Positions 1-7,671 of a DNA stretch of 64,000 nt are shown in pieces. The notes below the pieces were generated by a model. It was not told the origin of the DNA. It worked only from the letters and a program-made list of their open reading frames with translations, and did no database searches. The translations under genes were made by a program, and so were the position numbers. The number at the start of each line of letters is the position of its first letter. The stretch's first letter is position 1. The stretch is from positions 1 to 64,000 of the forward strand of contig NZ_VSSS01000033.1 of NCBI RefSeq assembly GCF_008123425.1, read 5' to 3'. Origin of the DNA: Bradyrhizobium rifense. GTDB taxonomy: Bacteria > Pseudomonadota > Alphaproteobacteria > Rhizobiales > Xanthobacteraceae.

Positions 1-1
1 G

Positions 2-322
2 ACCACAGCCTGTCAAAAATGTTCGCTCAAATCGCAATGCACGACAGGGCCGGAGCGGCGGATTCCTCGATGGGAGCATGAACATCTGCTCGAAGCTGTG
101 CAGCAGCGCCTTGATGCAAACGCACAAGCTATGCGCGTGCGTCGCGAGACGGTCGAGCATCCGTTTGGCACCATGAAGGCCCGCATGGGCGCGACACACT
201 TCCTGACCAGAACCCTTCCAAAAGTAGCCGCCGAGATGGCTCTTTCGGTTCTGGCCTACAATCTAACAAGGGTCATGAACATCGTCGGGATCAAGCCGCT
301 GATCGCTGCGATCGCGGCCTGA
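2..322 (+). pseudogene. IS1182-type DDE transposase, C-terminal part cut by the window edge
   Basis: The reading frame is open from base 2 to the TGA at 320-322, so the gene continues leftwards out of the window and only its 3' end is visible. The translated end carries a cysteine cluster (CQKC...C) followed by the HPFGTMKARMG segment and the motif ALSVLAYNLTRV, which are typical of the C-terminus of IS1182/IS5-superfamily transposases; the glutamate of the DDE triad normally lies near the HPF segment. A T-rich stretch at about 366-384 could be the right terminal inverted repeat of the element, but the left end is not present to compare. Whether the full element is intact cannot be judged here. 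Confidence 0.8.
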
Positions 323-405
323 GACCGAACCGTCCTGGCTTCTCACCGCCCTCCCGCGGAAGGCGTTTTTACACGACCAAGACCCCAAGCCGACTTCGCG
401 ACCGC

Positions 406-723
406 TCAGAGGGGCGCTCTCGCCTTCATCAAAACGAACAGGTGAGAACCGGCGGCGATCAGCGAGAAAATGACTATCCCTAAATCAGCACCGTGCACAT
501 GCTGCGGCGCATATGTCGAAGCCGACCAAATGAAGAGCCGAACGGCCGCCATGAAGATAATCATTCCCCACATGGCTAACCATTTTGGAGCGTACCATGT
601 TGGCTCGCCGTTTGGTCCCCATTGCATTGCAACGCGGTCGCGTTCGATCCGAGGACCAATATAAAGGTTGAATGCGACCACCAACGCAACAGCGAAGCCA
701 AATACGTAATCTGCGGGTAGCAT
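406..723 (-). CDS. small membrane protein, DUF1648-like
   Basis: A 105-residue protein with three predicted membrane segments at roughly residues 5-25, 48-66 and 80-98. Between the first two lies the stretch MQWGPNGEPTWYAPKW, which resembles the conserved core of DUF1648 (the domain in SdpI-like membrane proteins), in which a Gly-x-Pro turn precedes the second helix. No function is established for such short proteins. It stands alone, next to the transposase remnant, and is transcribed towards it. Family membership rests only on this motif. The alternative is an unclassified integral membrane protein. Confidence 0.6.
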   Translation of the reverse strand: MLPADYVFGFAVALVVAFNLYIGPRIERDRVAMQWGPNGEPTWYAPKWLAMWGMIIFMAAVRLFIWSASTYAPQHVHGADLGIVIFSLIAAGSHLFVLMKARAPL

Positions 724-1049
724 GCTTTGCGCCTTCCAAACCGGCCAAACTTATCGCGAGGCGAAGAAGCGATCTATGCTTGTCTAAATGGAACCGCTCG
801 CGTCAATTTCTTATGGTTGCTGTCCGGTTGACCGATTACGCGACGGCCGCTTATGGCCCATCGCGTCGTTTCGACGCGGTGCGGAATGTGATCGCTACCG
901 GGCCATAACGGACATTGGGCAGGCCTGCACCAATCAAGCTCGGTTTATGAGTCCGCGCCTATCGTAATCCGCCACAACTTTCAGCGCACAAGTGGCGGAA
1001 TGGTTCGTTGTCGGCCGCGGCCGGCATGGCGATCCTCAATGCGGCCCTC
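724..1049. other. intergenic region without a supported gene
   Basis: No reading frame here has a convincing start, codon usage or recognisable product. An 8-bp inverted repeat (TCCGCCAC at 968-975 and GTGGCGGA at 992-999, 16-nt loop) lies just downstream of the rocD stop. It lacks a following T-run on the minus strand, so it is at best a weak terminator for rocD. Confidence 0.4.
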
Positions 1050-2264
1050 TCAAGAGAAATCCTGCGTCAAGATCGTCGCGAACTGCTCGAGCGCCCAGTC
1101 GACCTGGTCGCTGGTGATCACCAGCGGCGGGGCGATGCGGATCGTGTGCTCATGGGTATCCTTGGCGAGGATGCCCTTGCCCTGGAGCGCCTCGCAGTAG
1201 CGGCGCGCGCGGCCGGCCTCGGGATGCAGCTCGACCGCCAGCATCAGGCCGCGCCCGCGCACGTCGCGGATCGTGTTGGCGCGGATGTCCTTCAAGCCTT
1301 GCAGAAAGCGCGCGCCCTGCGTGGCCGCGTTCTCGATCATGCCTTCCTCGACCAGCACGCGCATCGCCGCGCGCGCAACCGCACAGGCCAGCGGGTTGCC
1401 GCCGAAGGTCGAGCCATGCTGCCCGGGTCGCAATGTCCCGAGCACGTCGTTGTTCGAGAGCACGGCCGACACCGGATAGAAGCCGCCGGACAAGGCCTTG
1501 CCGAGCAGCGTCACATCAGCCTCGATGCCCTCGTGCTGCTCGGCGAGCAGCTTGCCGGTGCGGCCGAGCCCGGTCTGGATCTCATCGAGCACCAGCATGA
1601 CGTTGTGGGCCGTGCAGAGCTCACGAACCTTGGTGAAATAGCCGGCAGGGGGAATGATGACACCGGCCTCGCCCTGGATCGGCTCGACCAGAAATGCGAC
1701 CGTGTTCGGCGTGATCGCCGCTTCCAGCGCCGCTGCGTCGCCGAACGGGATGATCCTGAAGCCCGGCGCGAACGGCCCAAAGTGTCCGCGCGTCTCGGCG
1801 TCCGTTGAAAAGCCGACGACGCCCAGCGTGCGTCCGTGGAAATTGTCGGCGCAGACGATGATCTCGGCCTGGCCGTCCGGCACGCCTTTCACCTCATAGC
1901 CCCATTTGCGCACCGACTTGATCGCGCTTTCGACCGCCTCGGCGCCGCTGTTCATCGGCAGCACCTTGTGGGAGCCGGTCAGCGCCGCGATCTCTTCGTA
2001 GAACAAGGCGAGCTGGTCGTTGTGGAAGGCGCGCGAGGTCAGCGTCAGCCGGTGCGCCTGTTCCACCATCGCCGCCAGGATCTTGGGGTGGCAGTGGCCC
2101 TGGCTGACCGCCGAATAGGCGGAGAGGCAATCGAGATAGCGGTTGCCTTCGGTATCCCAGACCCAGACACCTTCGCCGCGCGTCAGGACGACCCCGATCG
2201 GCTGGTAATTATGGGCGCCGAAGCGTGCTTCCGTTGCGAGGAGATCAATGACCGACGAGCTCAT
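1050..2264 (-). CDS. rocD: ornithine aminotransferase (ornithine-oxo-acid transaminase)
   Basis: This 404-residue class III PLP-dependent aminotransferase has the usual length of RocD. It transfers the delta-amino group of ornithine to 2-oxoglutarate, giving glutamate semialdehyde in arginine and ornithine catabolism in the cytoplasm. Visible family marks are the N-terminal AHNYQPIGVVLTRGEGVWVWD, the phosphate/cofactor region NSGAEAVESAIK (about 105-116), LVLDEIQTGLGRTG (about 224-237, Asp contacting the pyridine ring) and the PLP lysine in LLGKALSGG (Lys256). The start is the ATG at 2264. A TTGACA reading leftwards at 2330-2325 could be its -35 box, but the matching -10 is poor. It stands alone; the next leftward gene ends 158 bp upstream. 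A GABA or acetylornithine aminotransferase is less likely given the N-terminal signature. Confidence 0.9.
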   Translation of the reverse strand: MSSSVIDLLATEARFGAHNYQPIGVVLTRGEGVWVWDTEGNRYLDCLSAYSAVSQGHCHPKILAAMVEQAHRLTLTSRAFHNDQLALFYEEIAALTGSHKVLPMNSGAEAVESAIKSVRKWGYEVKGVPDGQAEIIVCADNFHGRTLGVVGFSTDAETRGHFGPFAPGFRIIPFGDAAALEAAITPNTVAFLVEPIQGEAGVIIPPAGYFTKVRELCTAHNVMLVLDEIQTGLGRTGKLLAEQHEGIEADVTLLGKALSGGFYPVSAVLSNNDVLGTLRPGQHGSTFGGNPLACAVARAAMRVLVEEGMIENAATQGARFLQGLKDIRANTIRDVRGRGLMLAVELHPEAGRARRYCEALQGKGILAKDTHEHTIRIAPPLVITSDQVDWALEQFATILTQDFS

Positions 2265-2422
2265 TTTTCGTCACTCCCCTTGGGCCGCCTGGGATGTGCG
2301 CGATGCTGCCGATTTGCTCCGGCGTGTCAAATGGTTCTGCGTATCCACCGGGGGATTTTCGGCCGAGCTGTCAGCTACTGTGCATGGGGTTGTTTTCGAC
2401 TTTTTGGGTTGGCGGGGCCTAG

Positions 2423-3099
2423 TCAGGAGTCCTGCCTGCGATGCTCGATCTCGAGCGTGACGAGGCGCGCGAGCAACGTCGCCGGATAGAGCTGGCCGAA
2501 GATGGCTTCCATGTTGCACAGGCTGCGCGCAACCGGATGCAGCGGGGCGACGTCGCCGTATCCGGTCGTGGTCATCGTCGCGAAGCTGAAATAGATGACC
2601 TCGCTTGCGAGCCTCGGACTGTCTTCCACCTTCATGCTGACGAAGGCGTCCGCATCGAGCGAACCGATGAAGGTGTAGAGGGCCGCGAAGATGATCGCGA
2701 CCGTCAGATAAAGCAGGATCGCGCCGATCACGCGATGATAGGTCACGCGCCCCGGCGCAAAAGTCTGGCGCGCGACCGCCCAGGCCATCGTCGCTCCCAC
2801 GATGAACCACGAACCTGCGAACAGATTGAGGTCGAGAATGGACGGCGATTTGATCCGCAGGATCGCGCCGGTCACGATCATGCCGAGCGCGATCAGCATA
2901 CCGATGACCGCGACCGGGCTGCCGGAAATCACGAAGATGCCGCAGACCAGCAGCAGCGCGAGCACCAGCTCGGACACCTGGAATGCAAAAAGCCCAGCGC
3001 CTGCAACGGCGAGATCACGAACATCATGATCACCAGCAGCACTGTCAGCACCGTCAGGGCCGGATCGGCCCAGCGTTCGCGCAATTGATCGATGTTCAT
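2423..3099 (-). pseudogene. two-transmembrane potassium channel, frameshifted as read
   Basis: The downstream frame encodes several hydrophobic helices and the K+ selectivity filter TTTGYGD, followed by the C-terminal helix of an Ion_trans_2 channel. The natural start, ATG at 3099, lies 6 bp after the stop of the P450 gene and opens with MNIDQLRERWADP and a hydrophobic first helix, but in that frame translation hits TGA after roughly 58 codons. The two frames join near 2986-2996, around a run of five A's on the plus strand. One missing base would restore a 225-residue channel of normal layout. The span of 677 nt is 225 codons plus 2 nt, as expected for a single-base loss. It is either a recent pseudogene or a sequencing error in a homopolymer. 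Without the repair, the first in-frame start would omit the first helix. Confidence 0.75.
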
Positions 3100-3105
3100 G
3101 ACGCC

Positions 3106-4326
3106 TCAGCCGATCGAGCAGGGGACGCTCAGGAAGCCGCGGAACCGGACGCGGCCGCCGCGCACGGGCTGGCCGCTCACCGCATAGTCCGGGAAGCGCG
3201 CCAGGAAACGCGAGATCGCAATTGCGCCTTCGAGCCGGGCCAGCGCCATGCCGGCGCATTGATGCGCGCCCGTGGCAAACGCCAGATGCCGGTTCGGGGT
3301 GCGCGCGACGTCCAAGCGTTCGGGGTCGGGAAACTGCGCGGGGTCGCGGTTGGCCGCACCGATGCACAGCGTCACCGACGTGCCGGTATCGAGCAGCACG
3401 CCGCCGAGCTCGACCCGCTCGGTCGTCATGCGATTGCCGAGCTGGTTCGAGCTTTCGTAGCGCAGGATCTCCTCGACGCCGGTCTTGATGAGATCTGGAT
3501 TGTCGATCAGCCGCCGCTTCTGGTCCGGATTTCGATGCAGCGCGACGAGGCCGTTGCCGATCAGATTGGTGGTCGTCTCGTGGCCGGCATTGAGCAGGAA
3601 GATACAATTGTGCAGCAGCTCCTTCTCGGTCAGCCGCTCACCGTTGTCTTCACCCTGGATCAGGCGCGTCAGCACGTCGCGCTCGGGATTGCCCGGCTTT
3701 TGACGCCGGCGCGCGACCAGCGTCTCGAGATAGGCAAGGAAATCCGTCACCGCCTTGTTGCCGCGCGCGGCGACGTCGGGCGATACGACGGGCTCGAGCG
3801 CACCCAGAATGGCCAACGACCAGTCGCGCAGCGGCCCACGTTCGTCATGGGGGACGTCGAGGAGATTGCCGATCACCTCAATCGGGATGGAGGCGGCGAA
3901 ATCCTCGATCAGCTCGCAATCGCCCTTGGCGGCGATGGCGTCGAGCAGGCTGTCGATCAGCTTGATGAGGTCGCCTTCCATGCCGGCGATCGCGCGCGGC
4001 GACAGCGCGCCCATGATCAAGCGCCGCACGCGGGTGTGCGCCGGTGGATCGTTGAACACGAGGCTCGTGGTGTGGTGCTCGTAGAGCGGGGTGTCGCCAT
4101 ATTTCGGCGCGAACTCGCGCTTCTTGTCCGAGCTGAACGACTTCGTGTTCTTGTAGGTGGTGACGAGGTCGTCGTAGCGGGTCAGGAACACGGTGCCGTT
4201 CGGCAGGCGCTTGACCGGCTCGTTCTCCCGCAGTGCACGATAAGTCGGGTAGGGATCGTCGTAGAATTCGCTCGTCAGCTTCGCCAGATCGAAATTGGCC
4301 GCCAATTCTTTCGCAGCTGCGTTCAT
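3106..4326 (-). CDS. cytochrome P450 (class I, bacterial)
   Basis: A 406-residue soluble P450 of normal bacterial length. It carries the I-helix oxygen-activation motif AGHETT, the K-helix ExxR (EEILRYE) and the heme-binding segment FATGAHQCAG, with the axial thiolate at about Cys357. It should hydroxylate or otherwise oxidise a small hydrophobic substrate using electrons from a ferredoxin encoded elsewhere, since no ferredoxin or reductase lies beside it. The substrate cannot be told from sequence. The K+ channel gene begins 6 bp after its stop, so the two appear co-transcribed. The 106-bp gap upstream is shared with the divergent ThDP decarboxylase genes. Confidence 0.9.
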   Translation of the reverse strand: MNAAAKELAANFDLAKLTSEFYDDPYPTYRALRENEPVKRLPNGTVFLTRYDDLVTTYKNTKSFSSDKKREFAPKYGDTPLYEHHTTSLVFNDPPAHTRVRRLIMGALSPRAIAGMEGDLIKLIDSLLDAIAAKGDCELIEDFAASIPIEVIGNLLDVPHDERGPLRDWSLAILGALEPVVSPDVAARGNKAVTDFLAYLETLVARRRQKPGNPERDVLTRLIQGEDNGERLTEKELLHNCIFLLNAGHETTTNLIGNGLVALHRNPDQKRRLIDNPDLIKTGVEEILRYESSNQLGNRMTTERVELGGVLLDTGTSVTLCIGAANRDPAQFPDPERLDVARTPNRHLAFATGAHQCAGMALARLEGAIAISRFLARFPDYAVSGQPVRGGRVRFRGFLSVPCSIG

Positions 4327-4432
4327 GCGCCATACTCACCGGTTGAGACCGATATGCCGTTTTCGCTCTTTCGAGCCGTGCTGATCACCGTCTACAGTCT
4401 CGCTGTGATTTGCTAGCCGACCGGACAGAAAA

Positions 4433-4975
4433 ATGCACGCCCGCGCTGATGCTTCCGACACGGCCCCGAACTGGCCGGACGATATTTTCGTGACCTTGCA
4501 GCGCTTCGACGTCCGGCAGGTGCCTTACGTGCCCGATGCCGGCCATTCGAAGCTGATCCAGCGCGTGCTCGGCTCTTCCACGATGCGCGGCATTCCGCTG
4601 ACGACGGAGGAGGAGGGCGTGGCGCTGCTCGCCGGCGCCTGGACCGGCGGCCAGCGCGGCGTGCTGCTGATGCAGTCGAGCGGCGTCGGCAATTGCATCA
4701 ACATGTTGTCACTGATCCCGATCCTGCGCTTTCCGTTTCTCACCCTCGTGACCATGCGCGGCGAGTGGGGCGAGTTCAATCCGTGGCAGGTGCCGATGGG
4801 CTCGACCACGCAGGGCGTGTTCGAACTGTCCGGCGTCAAGGTGTTGCGCTCCTCGAACGCAGCCGAGGTGCCGGCGGTGTTGGAGGCGGCCGCGGCGCAA
4901 GCCTACAACGCGCTGACGCCCACCGCCGTCCTGCTGTCGCAGCGTCTGATCGGCGCCAAGGTTTTCACCAAATGA
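4433..4975 (+). CDS. ThDP-dependent 2-oxoacid decarboxylase, N-terminal (Pyr-domain) subunit, sulfopyruvate/phosphonopyruvate decarboxylase alpha-like
   Basis: This 180-residue protein is a stand-alone pyrimidine-binding (Pyr) domain of thiamine-diphosphate enzymes. The segment LTTEEEGVALLAGAW (about 57-71) holds the glutamate that activates the cofactor, and MQSSGVGNCINML matches the following helix. Such half-size subunits occur in sulfopyruvate decarboxylase ComD and in relatives of phosphonopyruvate decarboxylase. Its stop overlaps the start of the PP-domain subunit (ATGA), so the two surely form one enzyme. No phosphonate or coenzyme M genes are near, so the substrate is unknown; a 3-substituted pyruvate or benzoylformate-like 2-oxoacid is possible. 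The gene is divergent from the P450 gene. Confidence 0.8.
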   Translation: MHARADASDTAPNWPDDIFVTLQRFDVRQVPYVPDAGHSKLIQRVLGSSTMRGIPLTTEEEGVALLAGAWTGGQRGVLLMQSSGVGNCINMLSLIPILRFPFLTLVTMRGEWGEFNPWQVPMGSTTQGVFELSGVKVLRSSNAAEVPAVLEAAAAQAYNALTPTAVLLSQRLIGAKVFTK

Positions 4976-5562
4976 GCAAGGCCAATCTCCTCGACCGCCG
5001 CAACGTGGTGTCCGCGCTGCTTGCGAACCGCAACGACGTGGTTGCGATCGGCGGCCTCGGTGCCTCCACCAACGACATCACCGCCGCGGGCGATCATGCC
5101 CGCAACTTCTATCTCTGGGGTGGCATGGGCGGTGCTGCGATGATCGGATTGGGCCTCGCGCTGGCGCAGCCAAAATTGCCGGTGCTGGTTATCACCGGCG
5201 ACGGCGAGATGCTGATGGGGATGGGCAGCCTTGCCACCATCGGCCTGCAGAAGCCGTCCAACCTCTCGATCGTCGTGCTCGACAACGAGGCCTATGGCGA
5301 GACCGGCGGCCAGACCAGCCACACCTCGGCTGCTGCCGACCTCGTCGGCGTCGCCAGGGCCTGCGGCATCGCCGACAGCCGGGCGATCTCGACCATGGCT
5401 GAGGTGGAAGCCTTCGCCAAAGCCGTCCACGACCTCTCGGCGGGCCCGCGCTTTGCCAATGTGAAGATCGACGGCGCCAGCGTTGAGCGGATCTTGCCGA
5501 GCCGGGACGGGACCTACATCGTCAACCGGATCCGCGGCGACCTCGGCTTCCAGCCGATCTGA
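4972..5562 (+). CDS. ThDP-dependent 2-oxoacid decarboxylase, C-terminal (PP-domain) subunit, ComE-like
   Basis: A 196-residue subunit with the diphosphate- and Mg-binding motif GDG...N, seen as GDGEMLMGMGSL and ending about 30 residues later in VVLDNEAYGETGGQ. This is the partner half of the upstream Pyr-domain protein; the active site normally forms at the interface between the two. The start is the ATG at 4972, overlapping the previous stop by 4 nt. The frame is also open further upstream, but that part is an out-of-frame reading of the first subunit. The family includes sulfopyruvate decarboxylase beta and the C-terminal domain of phosphonopyruvate decarboxylase. The substrate remains open. 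Confidence 0.8.
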   Translation: MSKANLLDRRNVVSALLANRNDVVAIGGLGASTNDITAAGDHARNFYLWGGMGGAAMIGLGLALAQPKLPVLVITGDGEMLMGMGSLATIGLQKPSNLSIVVLDNEAYGETGGQTSHTSAAADLVGVARACGIADSRAISTMAEVEAFAKAVHDLSAGPRFANVKIDGASVERILPSRDGTYIVNRIRGDLGFQPI

Positions 5563-5671
5563 CGCCGGTCCTTGATCTGGTTCCCGCGGGCAGCGTTCAC
5601 TCGCGCGGCGGTAAGCTGTGACCGATTTCCAACAGATCCCCACCCATCTAGGTTGCGTCGCACCATTTGGC

Positions 5672-5709
5672 TTGACTTTTGCGTGGGTGAGTGCTTACTC
5701 ACCAGCATG
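5672..5709 (+). promoter_or_regulatory. promoter with perfect palindromic operator, TetR-RND operon
   Basis: A perfect inverted repeat GGTGAGT-N4-ACTCACC occupies 5686-5703, directly in front of the TetR start codon at 5707. A TTGACT at 5672-5677 and TTACTC at 5695-5700, 17 bp apart, make a plausible -35/-10 pair, so the palindrome would cover the spacer and -10. The size and symmetry suit a TetR dimer, so autoregulation of the regulator and the pump genes is inferred. Transcription would start at or within a few bases of the ATG, and no ribosome-binding site is present, which suggests a leaderless mRNA. Confidence 0.65.
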
Positions 5710-6408
5710 AGCTCATTGCGTATGACGAGCGACCTGAGGCGTCAATTGATCCTCGGAGCCGCAAAACGCTGCTTTGCCCGGCACGGCTATACCGGCACCA
5801 CGACCAAGAGCGTGGCGGCCGCTGCTGCCATTTCCGAGGCGCTGCTGTTCAAGCATTTCCCGTCCAAGGCGGCGCTCTATGCCGAAATCCTTGCTGACGA
5901 GTGCGAGGCGGACCCGGCGCTCATGGAGTTGCTCGAGCGGGAGCCGTCGACAGCCACCCTGGTCGAACTGATCCGCGGCATGGTCCAGCATTTCCTGCTG
6001 ATCGTCGATGGCCCCGACCAGGAGGAGGCGCAGCGCCTGCGACTGATGGCCACCAGTCATCTGGATGACGGCGAATTCGCTCGTTTGCTATATGCCAAGA
6101 TCGAGACGCTGATCGGAGCGGTCTTCGTCGCCTCGCTCGAACGCGCGGTCGGCGCCGGCGATGCGCGGGCGAGTGGCAGCGAACCGCTCAACCTGTTCTG
6201 GTTCGCGCATCATACGGTGATGACCGCTGCGCTGACCAGGCTGCCGTCCGTACCCTGTCTCGCTTACGGCAGGGCGAACGAATTGGAGCGGCAGCTCTGT
6301 GAGTTTCTTTTGAGAGGCATCGGACTTAACGACGCCGCAATTGCTTCGCATTTGGGCCGCGATCAGGCCGCGGATGCGGGCAAGACGGCGATTGCAGAAA
6401 GCGCATGA
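5707..6408 (+). CDS. TetR-family repressor of the RND efflux operon
   Basis: A 233-residue regulator. Residues 8-55 form the TetR helix-turn-helix (RRQLILGAAKRCFARHGYTG, then TTKSVAAAAAISEALLFKHF and FPSKAALYAEIL); the remainder is an all-helical ligand-binding and dimerisation domain. The ATG at 5707 is preferred over the open frame further upstream because the HTH begins soon after it and the operator palindrome ends 3 bp before it. The efflux adaptor starts 1 bp after its stop, so repressor and pump are one operon. This fits the common case in which a pump substrate releases the repressor. The ligand is unknown. Confidence 0.88.
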   Translation: MSSLRMTSDLRRQLILGAAKRCFARHGYTGTTTKSVAAAAAISEALLFKHFPSKAALYAEILADECEADPALMELLEREPSTATLVELIRGMVQHFLLIVDGPDQEEAQRLRLMATSHLDDGEFARLLYAKIETLIGAVFVASLERAVGAGDARASGSEPLNLFWFAHHTVMTAALTRLPSVPCLAYGRANELERQLCEFLLRGIGLNDAAIASHLGRDQAADAGKTAIAESA

Positions 6409-6409
6409 C

Positions 6410-7603
6410 ATGAACATCGTAGCCGAACACAAGATTTCGGGCGAACCGATCGACAGCAAGGCTCCCAAGCGTCCGGTTCGGCCGGTGCTCTGGTTCATCA
6501 TCGTCGGCACGCTCCTGGGCGCGCTGGTCGGTGGCCTCGTCTGGTTCAATTATTTCCGTGGCCAGATGATCAAGCAGTTCTTCGCCAACAACAAGCCGCC
6601 GCCGACCGCAGTCAGCGCGGCGGAAGCGAAGTCCGAGGTGGTGCCGAACCTGCTCACCGCAGTCGGCGGCCTCGCCGCCGTGCACCAGGTCGATGTCAGC
6701 GCCGACGTCAATGGCCGCGTCACCGAGATCAAGTTCGAGCCGGGCGCCCATGTCGAAGCCGGCATGCCGCTGGTGCAGCTGTTCGACGCGCCGGACCAGG
6801 GTGACCTTGCCAACTACAAGGCGCAGGCAACGGTCGCGCAGCTGTCGCTCGACCGCGCCAAGCAACTGGCGTCGCGCCAGTTCGGTCCGCAGGCGACCGT
6901 CGATTCCGCGCAGGCCGCCTACGACCAGGCGCTGGCCGGCATCGCCAAGACCGAAGCGCTGATCTCGCAGAAGCTGGTCCGCGCCCCGTTCTCCGGCGAT
7001 CTCGGCGTGCGCAAGGTCGAGGTCGGCCAGTATCTCACCGCCGGCACGGCGATCGTTTCGCTGACCGATCTGTCGGAGCTGTGGGCCAACTTCACCGTGA
7101 CGGAAAAGGATTCGGCCAATCTCAAGGTCGGGCAGTCGGTCCGGTTGAAGGTCGACGCCTATCCGGGTCGCATCTTCGACGCCAAGGTCACCACGATCGA
7201 ACCGCAGGTCGCGGCCGACACCCGCAACATCCGGGTGCAGGCGACCGTCTCCAATCCGGAGAAGATCCTGAAGCCCGGCATGTTCGTCACCACCACGGTG
7301 GTGCTGCCGGACAAGGCGGCCGTCACCACCGTGCCGGAGACTGCAGTCGACTACACGCTGTACGGCGACTCGGTGTTCGTGATTACCGAGAAGACGGGCG
7401 AGGACGGCAAGACCAGCCTGAGCGCGGTGCGCACCTTCGTGCAGACCGGCAGCCGGGTCGGCGGTCGCGTCGAAATCCTCAAGGGGGTGAAGCCGGGCGA
7501 CAAGGTCGTCGCCGTCGGCCAGCTCAAGCTGCAGTCGGGTGCCGCCGTTGCGATTTCGAGCGACCCGGCCCCGCAGATCCCGGCGCAACCGCCGCGCTAC
7601 TGA
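6410..7603 (+). CDS. RND efflux periplasmic adaptor (membrane fusion protein)
   Basis: A 397-residue HlyD/AcrA-type adaptor. It has an N-terminal membrane anchor (about residues 25-48, with no lipobox cysteine), the lipoyl halves around VDVSADVNGRVTEIKFEPG and RAPFSGDLGVRKVEVGQYL, a short alpha-hairpin between them (about 130-185), then a beta-barrel and a membrane-proximal domain ending in a proline-rich tail. It bridges the inner-membrane RND pump to an outer-membrane channel. No outer-membrane channel gene follows, so a channel encoded elsewhere must be used. The start ATG at 6410 lies one base after the TetR stop. Confidence 0.92.
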   Translation: MNIVAEHKISGEPIDSKAPKRPVRPVLWFIIVGTLLGALVGGLVWFNYFRGQMIKQFFANNKPPPTAVSAAEAKSEVVPNLLTAVGGLAAVHQVDVSADVNGRVTEIKFEPGAHVEAGMPLVQLFDAPDQGDLANYKAQATVAQLSLDRAKQLASRQFGPQATVDSAQAAYDQALAGIAKTEALISQKLVRAPFSGDLGVRKVEVGQYLTAGTAIVSLTDLSELWANFTVTEKDSANLKVGQSVRLKVDAYPGRIFDAKVTTIEPQVAADTRNIRVQATVSNPEKILKPGMFVTTTVVLPDKAAVTTVPETAVDYTLYGDSVFVITEKTGEDGKTSLSAVRTFVQTGSRVGGRVEILKGVKPGDKVVAVGQLKLQSGAAVAISSDPAPQIPAQPPRY

Positions 7604-7613
7604 CAATACACGC

Positions 7614-7640
7614 ACGTGATCCGGCTTGGCCGGATCACGT
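7614..7640 (+). terminator. perfect 12-bp hairpin between efflux adaptor and pump genes
   Basis: ACGTGATCCGGC at 7614-7625 pairs perfectly with GCCGGATCACGT at 7629-7640 around a 3-nt loop (TTG). Only a short T-rich stretch follows (TTTC), so it is a weak terminator at most. It may act as an mRNA-stabilising or attenuating element that sets adaptor and pump expression apart. Confidence 0.6.
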
Positions 7641-7671
7641 TTCTTGAGACATAGAAATCGAGATCGCCGCG

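Noticed and set aside
968..999. Inverted repeat as the rocD terminator
   Set aside because: 8-bp stem with a 16-nt loop and no T-run on the minus strand; insufficient to call a terminator.
4433..5562. Acetolactate synthase or benzoylformate decarboxylase
   Set aside because: Those are single chains of over 500 residues with a central domain; here two short subunits with only Pyr and PP domains are encoded.
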